Source of the DNA: Pontivivens marinum
Lineage (GTDB): Bacteria > Pseudomonadota > Alphaproteobacteria > Rhodobacterales > Rhodobacteraceae
Direction: 5' to 3'
NCBI RefSeq assembly: GCF_900231835.1
Contig: NZ_OCTN01000012.1
Coordinates: 1-64,000 of the forward strand
DNA length: 64,000 nucleotides
Shown here: one piece after another, positions 25,230 to 33,821 of the stretch
Layout of the letters: each line of letters starts with the position of its first letter
How positions within the stretch are numbered: position 1 is the stretch's first letter
Made by a program: the position numbers and the translations under genes
The notes under the pieces: generated by a model
What the model saw: only the letters and a program-made list of their open reading frames with translations
What the model was told of the DNA's origin: nothing
The model's database searches: none

Positions 25230-25297
25230 CAGCGACGCACGGTGCAACTTGCACAGTGCCGCTTCGGGTCGCGTACTCCACCCTTGGCCCTGAATGA

Positions 25298-27673
25298 TCA
25301 GAGCTCAAACTGGTTTCCCGGCGCAACGGCAGTGCCCCGAACGGTCAATGAACGAGTTTCGCCTTTGGGTAAGGACACGATTGCCTTGTCCAGAACCGGA
25401 TTTGCCGTTCCTGCCTGTTGCCAGTCGAGTTCAAGGGTGTCACCACGACTGACCAACGAGAAATTCAGAAGCGAGTATGGCGCATCTACGCTCACGCCGT
25501 CATCCTCGAAGAGATAGCCAGCACCGCTTCCGTCGCCCTGCAACGGGAAAAGCGCCAGGACCCGCCCCATATCGGCCATCGGATCAGCCCGTTCCGCGTC
25601 GATGGACATTGGCAGTACTGCGCCAGCCCGGACAAATAGCGGAATCGTCGCGAGGTCGACGACCTTTTCGACGACTGCGCCCGGTGCGTGCCACTGCCCG
25701 CTGTCGAAATCCCACCAGCCGGTGGCATTGAGCGGCAACCGCACCTTGCGCGACGTCGCCCCCTGCTCGGTGACATTGGCCACCAAGAGATCGCGGCCCA
25801 ACATGAAATCGTCGGTCTCCTCCCAGGCATGTGGATCGTTCGGATGGTCAATGAAGATCGGCCGCAACATCGGCTCATCGTCTTGTACAGCCTGCCACAG
25901 CAGCGTGTAGAGATAGGGCATCAACCGATAGCGTAGGTTGATGGCATCGCGGATGTGACCGGTGACTTCGGGATGCATCCAGGCTTCGTTCGCGCTTTGA
26001 TCGTCGTTCCACGAATGGATCGTGAAGCGCGGATGGAAGATGCCGTTCTGGACCCAACGCACGAATAGTTCCGGGTCGGGCCGTGGGCCGGAAAAGCCGC
26101 CAACATCATGCCCGACATTGAACATGCCGGACAGGCTCATCCCAAGGCCGGTACGGATATTGTAACGGAGCGTTTTCCACTCGGTTCGATTGTCGCCCGA
26201 CCAGGTCTGCGCATAGCGCTGGATGCCGGGTGCCCCGGACCGACAGATCAGATAGGGTCGCTTGTCCGGCGCATGGGCGCGTTGGGCCTCTTGGGATGCG
26301 CGGGTCATCAACACGGACTGTAGCGGCCGGATCAATGCGATATCGATCGGCTCACCGAAACCTGCGCATTGGGCTTCGCGATCCCAGACCTCGTACTCGT
26401 TATTGTCGTTCCAGGTGGACCCGATGCCATTTTCGAGCAACTGAGCAGTCACGCCGTCTTTCCACCATTTGATCGTGTCGGGATTGGTGAAATCCAGGTG
26501 AGAGCCCTCATCATCCCAAAAGGTGGATTGCTCGGGTGCTCCGGTTTCGCTGTCTTTGACAAACAGACCAGCCGCTGCAACCTCAGCGTAGAGCGGGTGG
26601 TCGTTCAGCAGGCACGGTTTGATGTTGCCAATCAGATGTACCCCTGCATCGCGGAACTTGCCGGTCATGGCTTTGACGTCCGGTACCTTCTCGCGGTTCC
26701 AGTTGAACACGTAGCGTTTTCCGTTGATCGACGAGTATCCAGACGAGAGCTGGAAACTGTCGCAGGGGATCTCGTGTTCCGCGATCTTTTCGACGAAACC
26801 TTCAAGCTGCTCCTGCGCATTCTCGGCATCCGTGTAGGACATGGTTGAACCTGAGTAGCCCAGCGACCAACGCGGGGGGAAACAGGTGCCTCCGGTCAGG
26901 CGGACGTGGCCCTTTACGAGGTCCAGCATATCGGGTGCCCATCGCAGGTAATAATCAAGGTCGCCGTCGTCGCTGCGATAGGCGCGATAGGGCAGATGGT
27001 AGTTGTCCAACTCCTTGCCCAAATCGAAATGGCAGCTTGCAAGGTTATCGTAGAAAATCGACCACGCCCCGGACCTGACAGTTTGCGTCATGGTTAGCGG
27101 CATGTGTTTGTAAAGCGGATCAGTGGTTTCCGCGTCGTATCCCATGGCGTCGAGGTTGCGCATCTCGTAATGACGACCGCGCCTGTCGAGCGGGCCGGTT
27201 TTCTCGCCCAGACCGTGTACGGGTTCGTCCGGATATCGGCGCAGGAAATGGTTGTGCCGATGGTCCCGCAGGCCAAGCAGCATTCCTCCCGTGGGGCGTT
27301 CTTCGACAAAGGTCTGCCACACGCCATCGACCTTGACTGCCCACGACAGGTGCAAGGGGTGCGAAATCGTGAGTCTGATCGTGTCCGTGCTCAGGGTCAG
27401 CGCGTCGCCGTCCTCGATCGTGACTCGCGGGCTGTCGAACCCTGACATGTCGTCGCGGTTGCGGCCTTCCCACGGGACATCGGTTTTCGCCACATCGGTT
27501 TTGGGTGCGATGCTCCACGTACGGGGCAATCGCCACGCACCGTCCTTCTTCAAAGACACGCGAAACAGCTGGTTTTCAAGCGCCACCACCCGCAGGATGT
27601 GGCGGTCTTCGACCCGCAACTCCACACCGTCGGGCCGTTGACGCTCCAGCGTCCATGACTTCAGAGTTTTCAT
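25298..27673 (-). CDS. glycoside hydrolase family 31 protein
   Basis: A 791-residue GH31 enzyme, a retaining alpha-glycosidase family. After an N-terminal beta-domain come the barrel segments CFPPRWSLGYSGS, DSFQLSSGYS, and the nucleophile block GIGSTWNDNNEYEVWD (Asp in WND). The acid/base region is ICRSGAPGIQRYAQTWSGDNRTEW with its Asp, and HDVGGFSGPRPDPELFVRW follows. The start MKTLKSW is favoured over the longer frame by a GAGAGGA site. Sulfoquinovosidases of the YihQ type carry a WMADFGE-like nucleophile motif, which is absent here, so an alpha-glucosidase-like or uronate-linked glycosidase activity is more likely. It is last in the gntR-uxaC-uxuB leftward operon. No signal peptide, so it acts on imported sugars. 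Confidence 0.88.
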   Translation of the reverse strand: MKTLKSWTLERQRPDGVELRVEDRHILRVVALENQLFRVSLKKDGAWRLPRTWSIAPKTDVAKTDVPWEGRNRDDMSGFDSPRVTIEDGDALTLSTDTIRLTISHPLHLSWAVKVDGVWQTFVEERPTGGMLLGLRDHRHNHFLRRYPDEPVHGLGEKTGPLDRRGRHYEMRNLDAMGYDAETTDPLYKHMPLTMTQTVRSGAWSIFYDNLASCHFDLGKELDNYHLPYRAYRSDDGDLDYYLRWAPDMLDLVKGHVRLTGGTCFPPRWSLGYSGSTMSYTDAENAQEQLEGFVEKIAEHEIPCDSFQLSSGYSSINGKRYVFNWNREKVPDVKAMTGKFRDAGVHLIGNIKPCLLNDHPLYAEVAAAGLFVKDSETGAPEQSTFWDDEGSHLDFTNPDTIKWWKDGVTAQLLENGIGSTWNDNNEYEVWDREAQCAGFGEPIDIALIRPLQSVLMTRASQEAQRAHAPDKRPYLICRSGAPGIQRYAQTWSGDNRTEWKTLRYNIRTGLGMSLSGMFNVGHDVGGFSGPRPDPELFVRWVQNGIFHPRFTIHSWNDDQSANEAWMHPEVTGHIRDAINLRYRLMPYLYTLLWQAVQDDEPMLRPIFIDHPNDPHAWEETDDFMLGRDLLVANVTEQGATSRKVRLPLNATGWWDFDSGQWHAPGAVVEKVVDLATIPLFVRAGAVLPMSIDAERADPMADMGRVLALFPLQGDGSGAGYLFEDDGVSVDAPYSLLNFSLVSRGDTLELDWQQAGTANPVLDKAIVSLPKGETRSLTVRGTAVAPGNQFEL

Positions 27674-27835
27674 GCGGCGTATCCTCTCAAGGTCGCGTCG
27701 CCTTTGTGGAGTGTGCCTGTATTTGGCCACAAGACCACAGCCATCGACAGAAATGACAATGGCGGCGTATCAAACAGGGGGTTGGTTTTCGACGGGTGGG
27801 CGCTGGTACCCGTGCGGGGGTTCTTTAAGCTTAAG

Positions 27836-29128
27836 CTATACAGCATATGACGTGACGCGCGTGGCGAGCGTATCCAGCAACACCGGCGAGGCATCCGGCA
27901 CGCCGATGAGATCGGCCATTTGGGCAGCGGCATCGCGAATATCCCTTGCATCATCAAACAGCCTGGCAATTTGTTTGGCGTTTGGGTCTGCAAAAACCGT
28001 GCCATCGCGATGTGCCCGCAGTGCGAATGCGATCCAGGCCGCAACCGCGTCCAATGCCTGAGACCCTTCGGCAGTATTGCCCATCAGCGGCACGATACGT
28101 TCACGCATTTTCAGGCTTCCGTCCGCTGCGATCTGGATCAATTCGTGGCGCATTTCGGCTACGGCAAACCGATCGATCAGTGCGTCGCGGTAGGCGGGCA
28201 GGGTGTCGATCACAACGGGCGGCAATGTGGCGGCTGCCATATCCCACAGCCGTTCAACACCCCTGCGCAGGGCCGGATCAGCCATCGCTTCATGCACATA
28301 TCTATGCCCTGCGAGCAGACCAGCATAGGCCAGCCAAGAATGCGCAGCATTGAGCAACCTGAGTTTGCGTTTCTCGAACGGCGCAACATCGGGCACCAGT
28401 TCGGCGCCGACGTTCTCCCAATCCGGTCGTGGCCCGGCGAAATCGTCCTCGATGACCCATTCGGTGAAGGCCTCGGTCATGACAGGTGCCACTGCGGGTC
28501 GGCCCGCAGATGCGGTGATTTCGTCAATTAGGCCTTCGGTCGTTGCGGGTGTGATCCGGTCGACCATGGTGTCGGGAAACCGATTGCCGGGATCGAAGGC
28601 GATGTTCGCGCTTTTGGCGAAATCCTCAACTGCGGCGGCGAGCTTTGAGCCATTGCCCGAGAGGTTGTCGCAACTCAGCACTGTCAACGGATTGAGCCCC
28701 GCATCCATCCGTCTTGCAAGTCCGTGTGCAAGCAGGCCAATGGCGCCACTTGGCCGCCCTGCGAGATCGGCGGCGATATCGGGGTGCGTCAAGTCCAGAC
28801 GCCCAGTTGCGGGAGCGAGACAATACCCTTTTTCGGTGATCGTAAGGGTCACGACATGCAGCTCTGGATCGACAAAGGCATCCACAACCGCCGCAGCATC
28901 CCGGCTTGCGAGCAGAACCCTGTCGTGAACCGTGATGTGTTCGACTTGCAGCCCGTTGGCCCCCCGGATGCCGAGGCTATATCCCGTTCCGTTTTTCAGC
29001 GTGTCAAATAGCGCCTCGTTGCGCATCACGACACCGGTGATCCGCCAGTCGCCTTCGGCCCGGGCTGTATACCAGGCCTGATGCGCCCTATGAAAATTGC
29101 CAAGACCGATATGGAGCAGACGTTGCAT
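27836..29128 (-). CDS. uxuB: mannitol dehydrogenase family, fructuronate reductase-like
   Basis: A 430-residue polyol dehydrogenase. The N-terminal Rossmann motif HIGLGNFHRAHQAWYT and the central block LSCDNLSGNGSKL, with VDRITPATT and MTEAFTEWVIED, mark the mannitol-dehydrogenase family; these are characteristic of UxuB. It would reduce D-fructuronate to D-mannonate with NADH. UxaC lies immediately upstream (3-bp gap) and UxuA in the divergent operon, which completes the glucuronate route to 2-keto-3-deoxygluconate. The 162-bp space to the GH31 gene may contain its own translation signals. Confidence 0.88.
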   Translation of the reverse strand: MQRLLHIGLGNFHRAHQAWYTARAEGDWRITGVVMRNEALFDTLKNGTGYSLGIRGANGLQVEHITVHDRVLLASRDAAAVVDAFVDPELHVVTLTITEKGYCLAPATGRLDLTHPDIAADLAGRPSGAIGLLAHGLARRMDAGLNPLTVLSCDNLSGNGSKLAAAVEDFAKSANIAFDPGNRFPDTMVDRITPATTEGLIDEITASAGRPAVAPVMTEAFTEWVIEDDFAGPRPDWENVGAELVPDVAPFEKRKLRLLNAAHSWLAYAGLLAGHRYVHEAMADPALRRGVERLWDMAAATLPPVVIDTLPAYRDALIDRFAVAEMRHELIQIAADGSLKMRERIVPLMGNTAEGSQALDAVAAWIAFALRAHRDGTVFADPNAKQIARLFDDARDIRDAAAQMADLIGVPDASPVLLDTLATRVTSYAV

Positions 29129-29131
29129 AAT

Positions 29132-30517
29132 TCAGGCGCCCTCTATTCTGTAGGCGTCGATCGCGGCATCATGGGCCAGCCAATCGCCCAGCCTGGCCGC
29201 CTCGCTTTTGTTCAGGACGCCGCGCGCGATCTGGTCGGCAAGGTGAAGCGCCACTCCGCGCCGCCACATGTTGTGACGCGCGGGGATAGACAGGAAAGCA
29301 CGTGTATCATCGTTGAAACCCGCAAGGTTGTAGTAGCCCGCCGTTTCGACGACATTATCGAAATATCGCCGGATGCCGTTCAAGCTGTCGTGAAACCACC
29401 ATGGTGGACCAATGCGCAGACACGGCCAATGTCCCGCCATAGGCGCAAGTTCCCGAGCATATGTGCTTTCATCCAATGTGAAGACGAGAACGCGCAATCG
29501 TGGATCGTTGCCAACCCTGTTCAACAGGGCGCCCAAACCGCCCACCCAATCGAGCGCACCGGGTATATCCGCCCCCATATCAGGGCCGACGGCGTCACTC
29601 AGCGCTTTGTTCGTATTGCGGCGGCTGCCCGCGTGGATCTGCATGACCAGACCATCTTCCGCCGACATTTGCGCCATCTCAACAAGCATGTGCCCGTAAT
29701 AGGCGCGCGCTTCCACGTGGTTCAGGGTGCCCGCAACGGCGCGCGCATGCAGCGCGGTGATCTGGTCGCGGTCGAGCCAGCAAGTCTGCAAGTCGGGCAC
29801 GTCGTGATCCGTCGCTGTGGCCCCCGCAGAACGGAATGCCGCGCGGCGATCACGCAGTGCCGCAATGAATTCGTCGTAATTGTCCGTGTCGCGGTCCGTC
29901 ATCGTTGCCAAGCTGGAAAGCGCTGCGCGATGGCCTGCTTTTTGTGGGTTCAGCAGGTCATCGGGGCGAAAGGTCGGCACGACCCGACCCGACAAACCGG
30001 ACGCCGCAATTTTTGTGTGGTCCGACAGGGGCGATGTGGCCGGATCCGTCGTTGCCAGCAGCGAGATGCCGAACCGATCGAACAGCGCGCGTGGCCGGAA
30101 AACGGGGCTGGCCAGCTTTGCCTCGATCTGGTCATAGACTGCGTCGGCGGTTTCGGGGGCAAGGGGGGCTTCAACCCCCAAGGTGTGATAAAGCGTATGC
30201 TCGAGCCACTGTCGGCTGGGGGTTCCGAGGAACAGATCCCAGTGTCGTGCGAACAGGCGAAATACAGCACGCGGGTCGCGGTCGCGACCCTCGGGGCCGA
30301 TCCCGAGATCGCCGAGCGGGACGCCCTGTGAATACAGCATCCGGAACACGTAGTGATCGGGTTGGATCAAAAGCGCCGCTGGATCGGAGAATCTGGCATC
30401 TTTCGCCCACCACACAGGGTCGCAATGGCCGTGGGGTGAAACGATTGGAAGGTCACGTATACCCTCGTAAAGAGACATCGCCACAGGTGGTAGTTCAGAC
30501 GTAGGTGCCTTGTTCAT
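29132..30517 (-). CDS. uxaC: glucuronate isomerase
   Basis: A 461-residue uronate isomerase of the amidohydrolase-like superfamily, usual length. Metal-binding HGHCDP occurs near residue 34, followed by DHYVFRMLYSQG, FGISLLATTDP, MQIHAGSRRNTNK and a C-terminal LARHNMWRRGVALH-like block (visible as IPARHNMWRRG). It interconverts D-glucuronate and D-fructuronate (or galacturonate and tagaturonate). It is the second gene in the leftward operon, right after the GntR-FCD regulator (9-bp gap), and precedes uxuB. Confidence 0.93.
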   Translation of the reverse strand: MNKAPTSELPPVAMSLYEGIRDLPIVSPHGHCDPVWWAKDARFSDPAALLIQPDHYVFRMLYSQGVPLGDLGIGPEGRDRDPRAVFRLFARHWDLFLGTPSRQWLEHTLYHTLGVEAPLAPETADAVYDQIEAKLASPVFRPRALFDRFGISLLATTDPATSPLSDHTKIAASGLSGRVVPTFRPDDLLNPQKAGHRAALSSLATMTDRDTDNYDEFIAALRDRRAAFRSAGATATDHDVPDLQTCWLDRDQITALHARAVAGTLNHVEARAYYGHMLVEMAQMSAEDGLVMQIHAGSRRNTNKALSDAVGPDMGADIPGALDWVGGLGALLNRVGNDPRLRVLVFTLDESTYARELAPMAGHWPCLRIGPPWWFHDSLNGIRRYFDNVVETAGYYNLAGFNDDTRAFLSIPARHNMWRRGVALHLADQIARGVLNKSEAARLGDWLAHDAAIDAYRIEGA

Positions 30518-30526
30518 GGTGCTCTC

Positions 30527-31204
30527 TCATGTCTCATTGAGATCGAAAAACGCGCGATTTGCTGCGATAGATTCAGACAGCGTGCCAAGCACAAGCCGCA
30601 GGTGATCTCTCAGCTGCCGTGTGGCATTTCGTAAATCGCCTGTGCGGATCGCTTTGAAAATCCGATCGTGCTCTTCATAAAGGCGGCTCATGTTGTCCGC
30701 CCTGTCGAGGGAGAAGACCCTCAGACGATCAAGCACCATCTTTTCGCGGGTCAATGCGCGCTGTATCCTGCCAAGTCCTGTCGCCCCGGCGAGCGCAAGG
30801 TGAAACTGATCGTCGAGAGTTTGAAATGCGGATTTGTCTCCGGTCCCAACTGCGCGACGCTGCTCTTCGAGGTTGGCATGAAGTGCTGTGTCCGCGGTTT
30901 CGCAAACCCCTGTCTGACAAAGACGTTCGACGACGGCCACCTCTATCGCCTCGCGCAGGAACTGCGCACTTGTGATCTGATGCACTGAAAGTTTCGTGAC
31001 GAAAGTGCCGCGACTGGGCCGCGTTACGATCAGGTTTTCTTCTCTCAGCATTGCGAAAGCTTCGCGCACAGGCGTCCTGCTGGCTCCGAACAGTTGGCCG
31101 ACCTCCTTTTCGGAAATCATCTGTCCCGGAGTCAATCGCATAGAGAGGATGGCAGCTTTCACAGCAGCGGCGATTTGATCATTGGCCGGTCGCGACGTGT
31201 CCAT
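30527..31204 (-). CDS. GntR-family regulator with FCD domain (UxuR/ExuR-like)
   Basis: A 225-residue regulator. The winged helix-turn-helix (AAVKAAILSMRLTPGQMI, EVGQLFGASRTPVREAFAML, TRPSRGTFV) occupies the first ~75 residues; the rest is an FCD ligand domain with LREAIEVAVVERL, DDQFHLALAG and YEEHDRIFKAIRTGD, carrying metal-binding His residues. The start at MDTSRPAND is preferred; a longer frame would run into the operator region. It leads the uxaC-uxuB-GH31 operon. Two GGTATACC-centred palindromes lie just upstream and resemble the E. coli UxuR/ExuR operator, so it probably represses both divergent operons until a uronate intermediate is present. Confidence 0.87.
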   Translation of the reverse strand: MDTSRPANDQIAAAVKAAILSMRLTPGQMISEKEVGQLFGASRTPVREAFAMLREENLIVTRPSRGTFVTKLSVHQITSAQFLREAIEVAVVERLCQTGVCETADTALHANLEEQRRAVGTGDKSAFQTLDDQFHLALAGATGLGRIQRALTREKMVLDRLRVFSLDRADNMSRLYEEHDRIFKAIRTGDLRNATRQLRDHLRLVLGTLSESIAANRAFFDLNET

Positions 31205-31306
31205 CGGCGGAACATCTACGCCAGCTGATCGAGTGTCATCAGATGATCGGTTCACGGCTTTTCCGTCGCTCCATGGGCTTGCAAGTGATCTTGTCCAAAA
31301 CTGGAT

Positions 31307-31343
31307 ACCGGTATACCGGTCAGTTGACAACCGGTATACCGGT
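31307..31343. promoter_or_regulatory. twin palindromic operator for the GntR-FCD regulator
   Basis: The perfect 14-bp palindrome ACCGGTATACCGGT occurs at 31307-31320 and again at 31330-31343, 23 bp apart, about two helical turns. A TTGACA hexamer (31324-31329) sits between the copies and could be the -35 box of the rightward transporter operon. The core GGTATACC equals that of UxuR/ExuR sites. Binding would cover the rightward promoter; the leftward gene starts about 100 bp away. Confidence 0.8.
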
Positions 31344-31532
31344 ATGCACTCTAAATCTGGGATCTACGGAAAGGGGGGAGCCTGGCCGAACGCAATCGTG
31401 GCAATCGACCATTTTTGTGGCGGTGAAGTGCAGAACCGGACCTGGAATCTTTGCAAATACTGGTTGGCGCAGACACTGTGCGACACCCGAATAATAAAAA
31501 TAATATCGCTTCAACTTGGAGGAGTTAATCAA

Positions 31533-32795
31533 GTGAATAAGAAACTCATGAGAACCACCGCCATTCTGGCAGGTCTGAGCATGACGGCCTCGGCCGTTGC
31601 CGCCCAGGAAATCCGCTTTCAATGCTATTCGGATGGCAATGAATGCGAAGTCTACGAAGATTTGCTGAGCCGCTTCGAGGCGCAGAACGAGGGCGTGGAT
31701 GTCATCGTAGACGTTGTGCCGTATCAGGCAATTCTGGAAAACCTGCCGGTGCAGCTGGCTGCAAGCACTGGCCCTGATCTGGCGAAGGTCACCGATCTGG
31801 GTGGTTTGAACGAGTACTACCTCGATCTGACGCCTCACGTTGACGCGTCCTACTGGGAAGAATCGTTTGGCGAAACGCTGAATTGGTACCGCGTCGGCGA
31901 CCGTCAGGGCATCTACGGCCTGCACTCTCAGCTGACCATCACCGGCCCGTTCGTCAATGCCACATTGTTTGAGCAAGCGGGCGTGGAAATGCCGGGCGAG
32001 GGCGCGACTTGGGACGACTGGGCCGCTGCGTCAAGGGCGGTTATCGAAGCGACTGACGCTGACTTCCCCATGGCGATGGACCGTTCCGGTCACCGCGTGG
32101 CAGGTCCGGCGATTTCCTACGGTGCGAAGTATTTCGACGCGGACGGTGTAGGGTCCTTCGATGGCTTTGAGACCTTCGCGGAGGCCTTCGTTGGCTGGAA
32201 CGAAGATGGCACCATGGCGCGCGACGTTTGGGCCAGCCAAGGTGGGTCAACCTATGCGGACGCCGCACAGGAATTCATCAACGGCGAAGTCGCATTCTAC
32301 TATTCGGGTTCCTGGCAGGTTGGCCGCATGGACGAGCAAGTTGGTGATTTCTTCGACTGGCAGGTCGTCGGCTCCCCCTGTGGTCCGGCTGGTGCATGTT
32401 CCGGCATGCCGGGCGGTGCGGGGATCGTTGGCTTCGAGGGAACCGAGCATCCTGAAATCGTTGCATCCATCATCGATTTCCTTGCTGCTGAAGAGAACTA
32501 CGCAGAAGCGGCGGCACGCACCAGAAACCTGCCGGCACACCTTGGTGTTGCAGCCGCGGGCGTCGAGTTCGAGAACGCGTCTCCGGCAGCGCAGGCTGCG
32601 TTGAATGGCTTTGCCGGCGCTCTGCCTGACGTGTCTCCGGTTGCCTTTGCCTATCAGGGTTATTCCGGCAACCGCGCAATGTTCGGCATCACGGTCGAAC
32701 GGTTGAGCCAGGCTATCGTCGGTGAACTCAGCGTCAGCGACGCTATGGACCGTGCGGCATCCGATCTGGAATCGGCATTGGCCGAAACCCAGTAA
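31533..32795 (+). CDS. ABC sugar transporter, periplasmic substrate-binding protein
   Basis: A 420-residue extracellular solute-binding protein of family 1. The start is a GTG preceded by GGAGGAG; this gives a signal peptide (LMRTTAILAGLSMTASAVAAQ). The mature part begins EIRFQCYSDGNECEVYEDLL and contains VPYQAILENLPVQLAASTGPD, a pattern seen in sugar binders of this type. It is first in a five-gene operon with two permeases, an ATPase and uxuA. The cargo is probably a uronate- or sulfosugar-containing glycoside, which would match the intracellular GH31 and uronate enzymes. The longer open frame starting at 31182 would begin upstream of the operators and is rejected. Confidence 0.9.
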   Translation: MNKKLMRTTAILAGLSMTASAVAAQEIRFQCYSDGNECEVYEDLLSRFEAQNEGVDVIVDVVPYQAILENLPVQLAASTGPDLAKVTDLGGLNEYYLDLTPHVDASYWEESFGETLNWYRVGDRQGIYGLHSQLTITGPFVNATLFEQAGVEMPGEGATWDDWAAASRAVIEATDADFPMAMDRSGHRVAGPAISYGAKYFDADGVGSFDGFETFAEAFVGWNEDGTMARDVWASQGGSTYADAAQEFINGEVAFYYSGSWQVGRMDEQVGDFFDWQVVGSPCGPAGACSGMPGGAGIVGFEGTEHPEIVASIIDFLAAEENYAEAAARTRNLPAHLGVAAAGVEFENASPAAQAALNGFAGALPDVSPVAFAYQGYSGNRAMFGITVERLSQAIVGELSVSDAMDRAASDLESALAETQ

Positions 32796-32805
32796 ACCAC
32801 AAGAT

Positions 32806-32832
32806 CCCCCCGCGCTGCTGAGGCGCGGGGGG
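32806..32832 (+). terminator. GC-rich hairpin between binding protein and permease genes
   Basis: Six Cs followed by GCGC pair with GCGC and six Gs around a 7-nt loop (TGCTGAG): a 10-bp perfect stem with no T-tract. Hairpins at this place in ABC operons commonly stabilise or attenuate message so that the binding protein is made in excess over the permeases. The role here is inferred from position. Confidence 0.7.
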
Positions 32833-32852
32833 CACCACCTGTGGAGGGCTCT

Positions 32853-33821
32853 ATGCTTCATGTCATTTCCCCGATCATGCGCGTGATCGAGATCCCGATG
32901 CTGGCGCTTCAGCGCGTGCTGGGGATCAACAAACTCGCATGGGTCTTTCTCTTCCCCAACTTGCTGCTTTTCGGCCTGTTCGCATTCCTTCCGGTCATCC
33001 TGAACGTGGTCTATGCGACGACAGGCGGCGACAACGTGTTGTTGGCGGATCGCCCCTATGTGGGCCCGCGCAACTTTGGCACCTTGATGGATTGCTCGAA
33101 TTACCTTGATCCGAATTCGTGCCGCGAGGACAAATTCTGGCGCGCCGTGTGGAACACCAGCTGGTTCGTGACCTTGCAGGTCGGCATGATGGTCTGCTTT
33201 TCACTGCTGACGGCGGTTATCCTTAACGGCGAAATACGCGCCCGCGGTTTTTTCCGCTCGGTCTTTTTCTTTCCTGTCTTGCTGTCTCCTGTTGTCGTTG
33301 CCCTGATCTGGAAATGGATATTGCAACGCGAAGGCGTGCTGAACGCGTTTCTGGATTGGACGGGTATCGGCGGCTTCAACTGGCTGGTGGATGCGCAATG
33401 GGCGTTCGGCTGGTCCGTCTTCATCTCCGTCTGGGCTCATATGGGGTTCTACACCTTGATCCTGCTGGCCGGTTTGCAGGCAATCCCGCGCGACGTGTAT
33501 GACGCAGCGACGATGGACCGCGCATCGCCTTGGCGCACGTTTCGCCGCATCACATTGCCGCTATTGGCACCGACCATGCTGGTGGTGCTGGTGTTGGCGT
33601 TGATCAAGGGCGTACAGACGTTCGATGAAATCTATGCCTTTACGGGCGGTGGCCCCGGCACGGCGACGACCTTCATCATTCAATACATTTACGAAGAAGG
33701 CTTTGCGGGTGCTCCGCGCCTGTTCGGTCTGGCCGCTGCTGCGTCGCTTCTGGTGGCCCTGGTGCTGATCCTTTTGACGCTTGTGCAACTCTGGGCGAAC
33801 AGGAAGAACGCAAATGGCTAA
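32853..33821 (+). CDS. ABC sugar transporter permease 1 (MalF-type)
   Basis: A 322-residue inner-membrane permease with about six helices (first LAWVFLFPNLLLFGLFAFLPVILNV-like segment, shown in part). The EAA loop for ATPase docking is DAATMDRASPWRTFRRITLPLL. Between the first and second helices is a periplasmic loop with two Cys (MDCSNYLDPNSC) that could form a disulfide. The ATG is preceded by GTGGAGGG, which rejects the earlier GTG. It overlaps the next permease by 8 bp. Confidence 0.9.
   Translation: MLHVISPIMRVIEIPMLALQRVLGINKLAWVFLFPNLLLFGLFAFLPVILNVVYATTGGDNVLLADRPYVGPRNFGTLMDCSNYLDPNSCREDKFWRAVWNTSWFVTLQVGMMVCFSLLTAVILNGEIRARGFFRSVFFFPVLLSPVVVALIWKWILQREGVLNAFLDWTGIGGFNWLVDAQWAFGWSVFISVWAHMGFYTLILLAGLQAIPRDVYDAATMDRASPWRTFRRITLPLLAPTMLVVLVLALIKGVQTFDEIYAFTGGGPGTATTFIIQYIYEEGFAGAPRLFGLAAAASLLVALVLILLTLVQLWANRKNANG

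Noticed and set aside
25298-27673. Calling the GH31 gene a sulfoquinovosidase
   Set aside because: Its nucleophile motif does not match the YihQ type; context alone is not enough.
31182-31532. Long N-terminal extension of the sugar-binding protein
   Set aside because: It would cross the operator palindromes and has no signal peptide; the GTG at 31533 has GGAGGAG upstream and gives a proper signal peptide.
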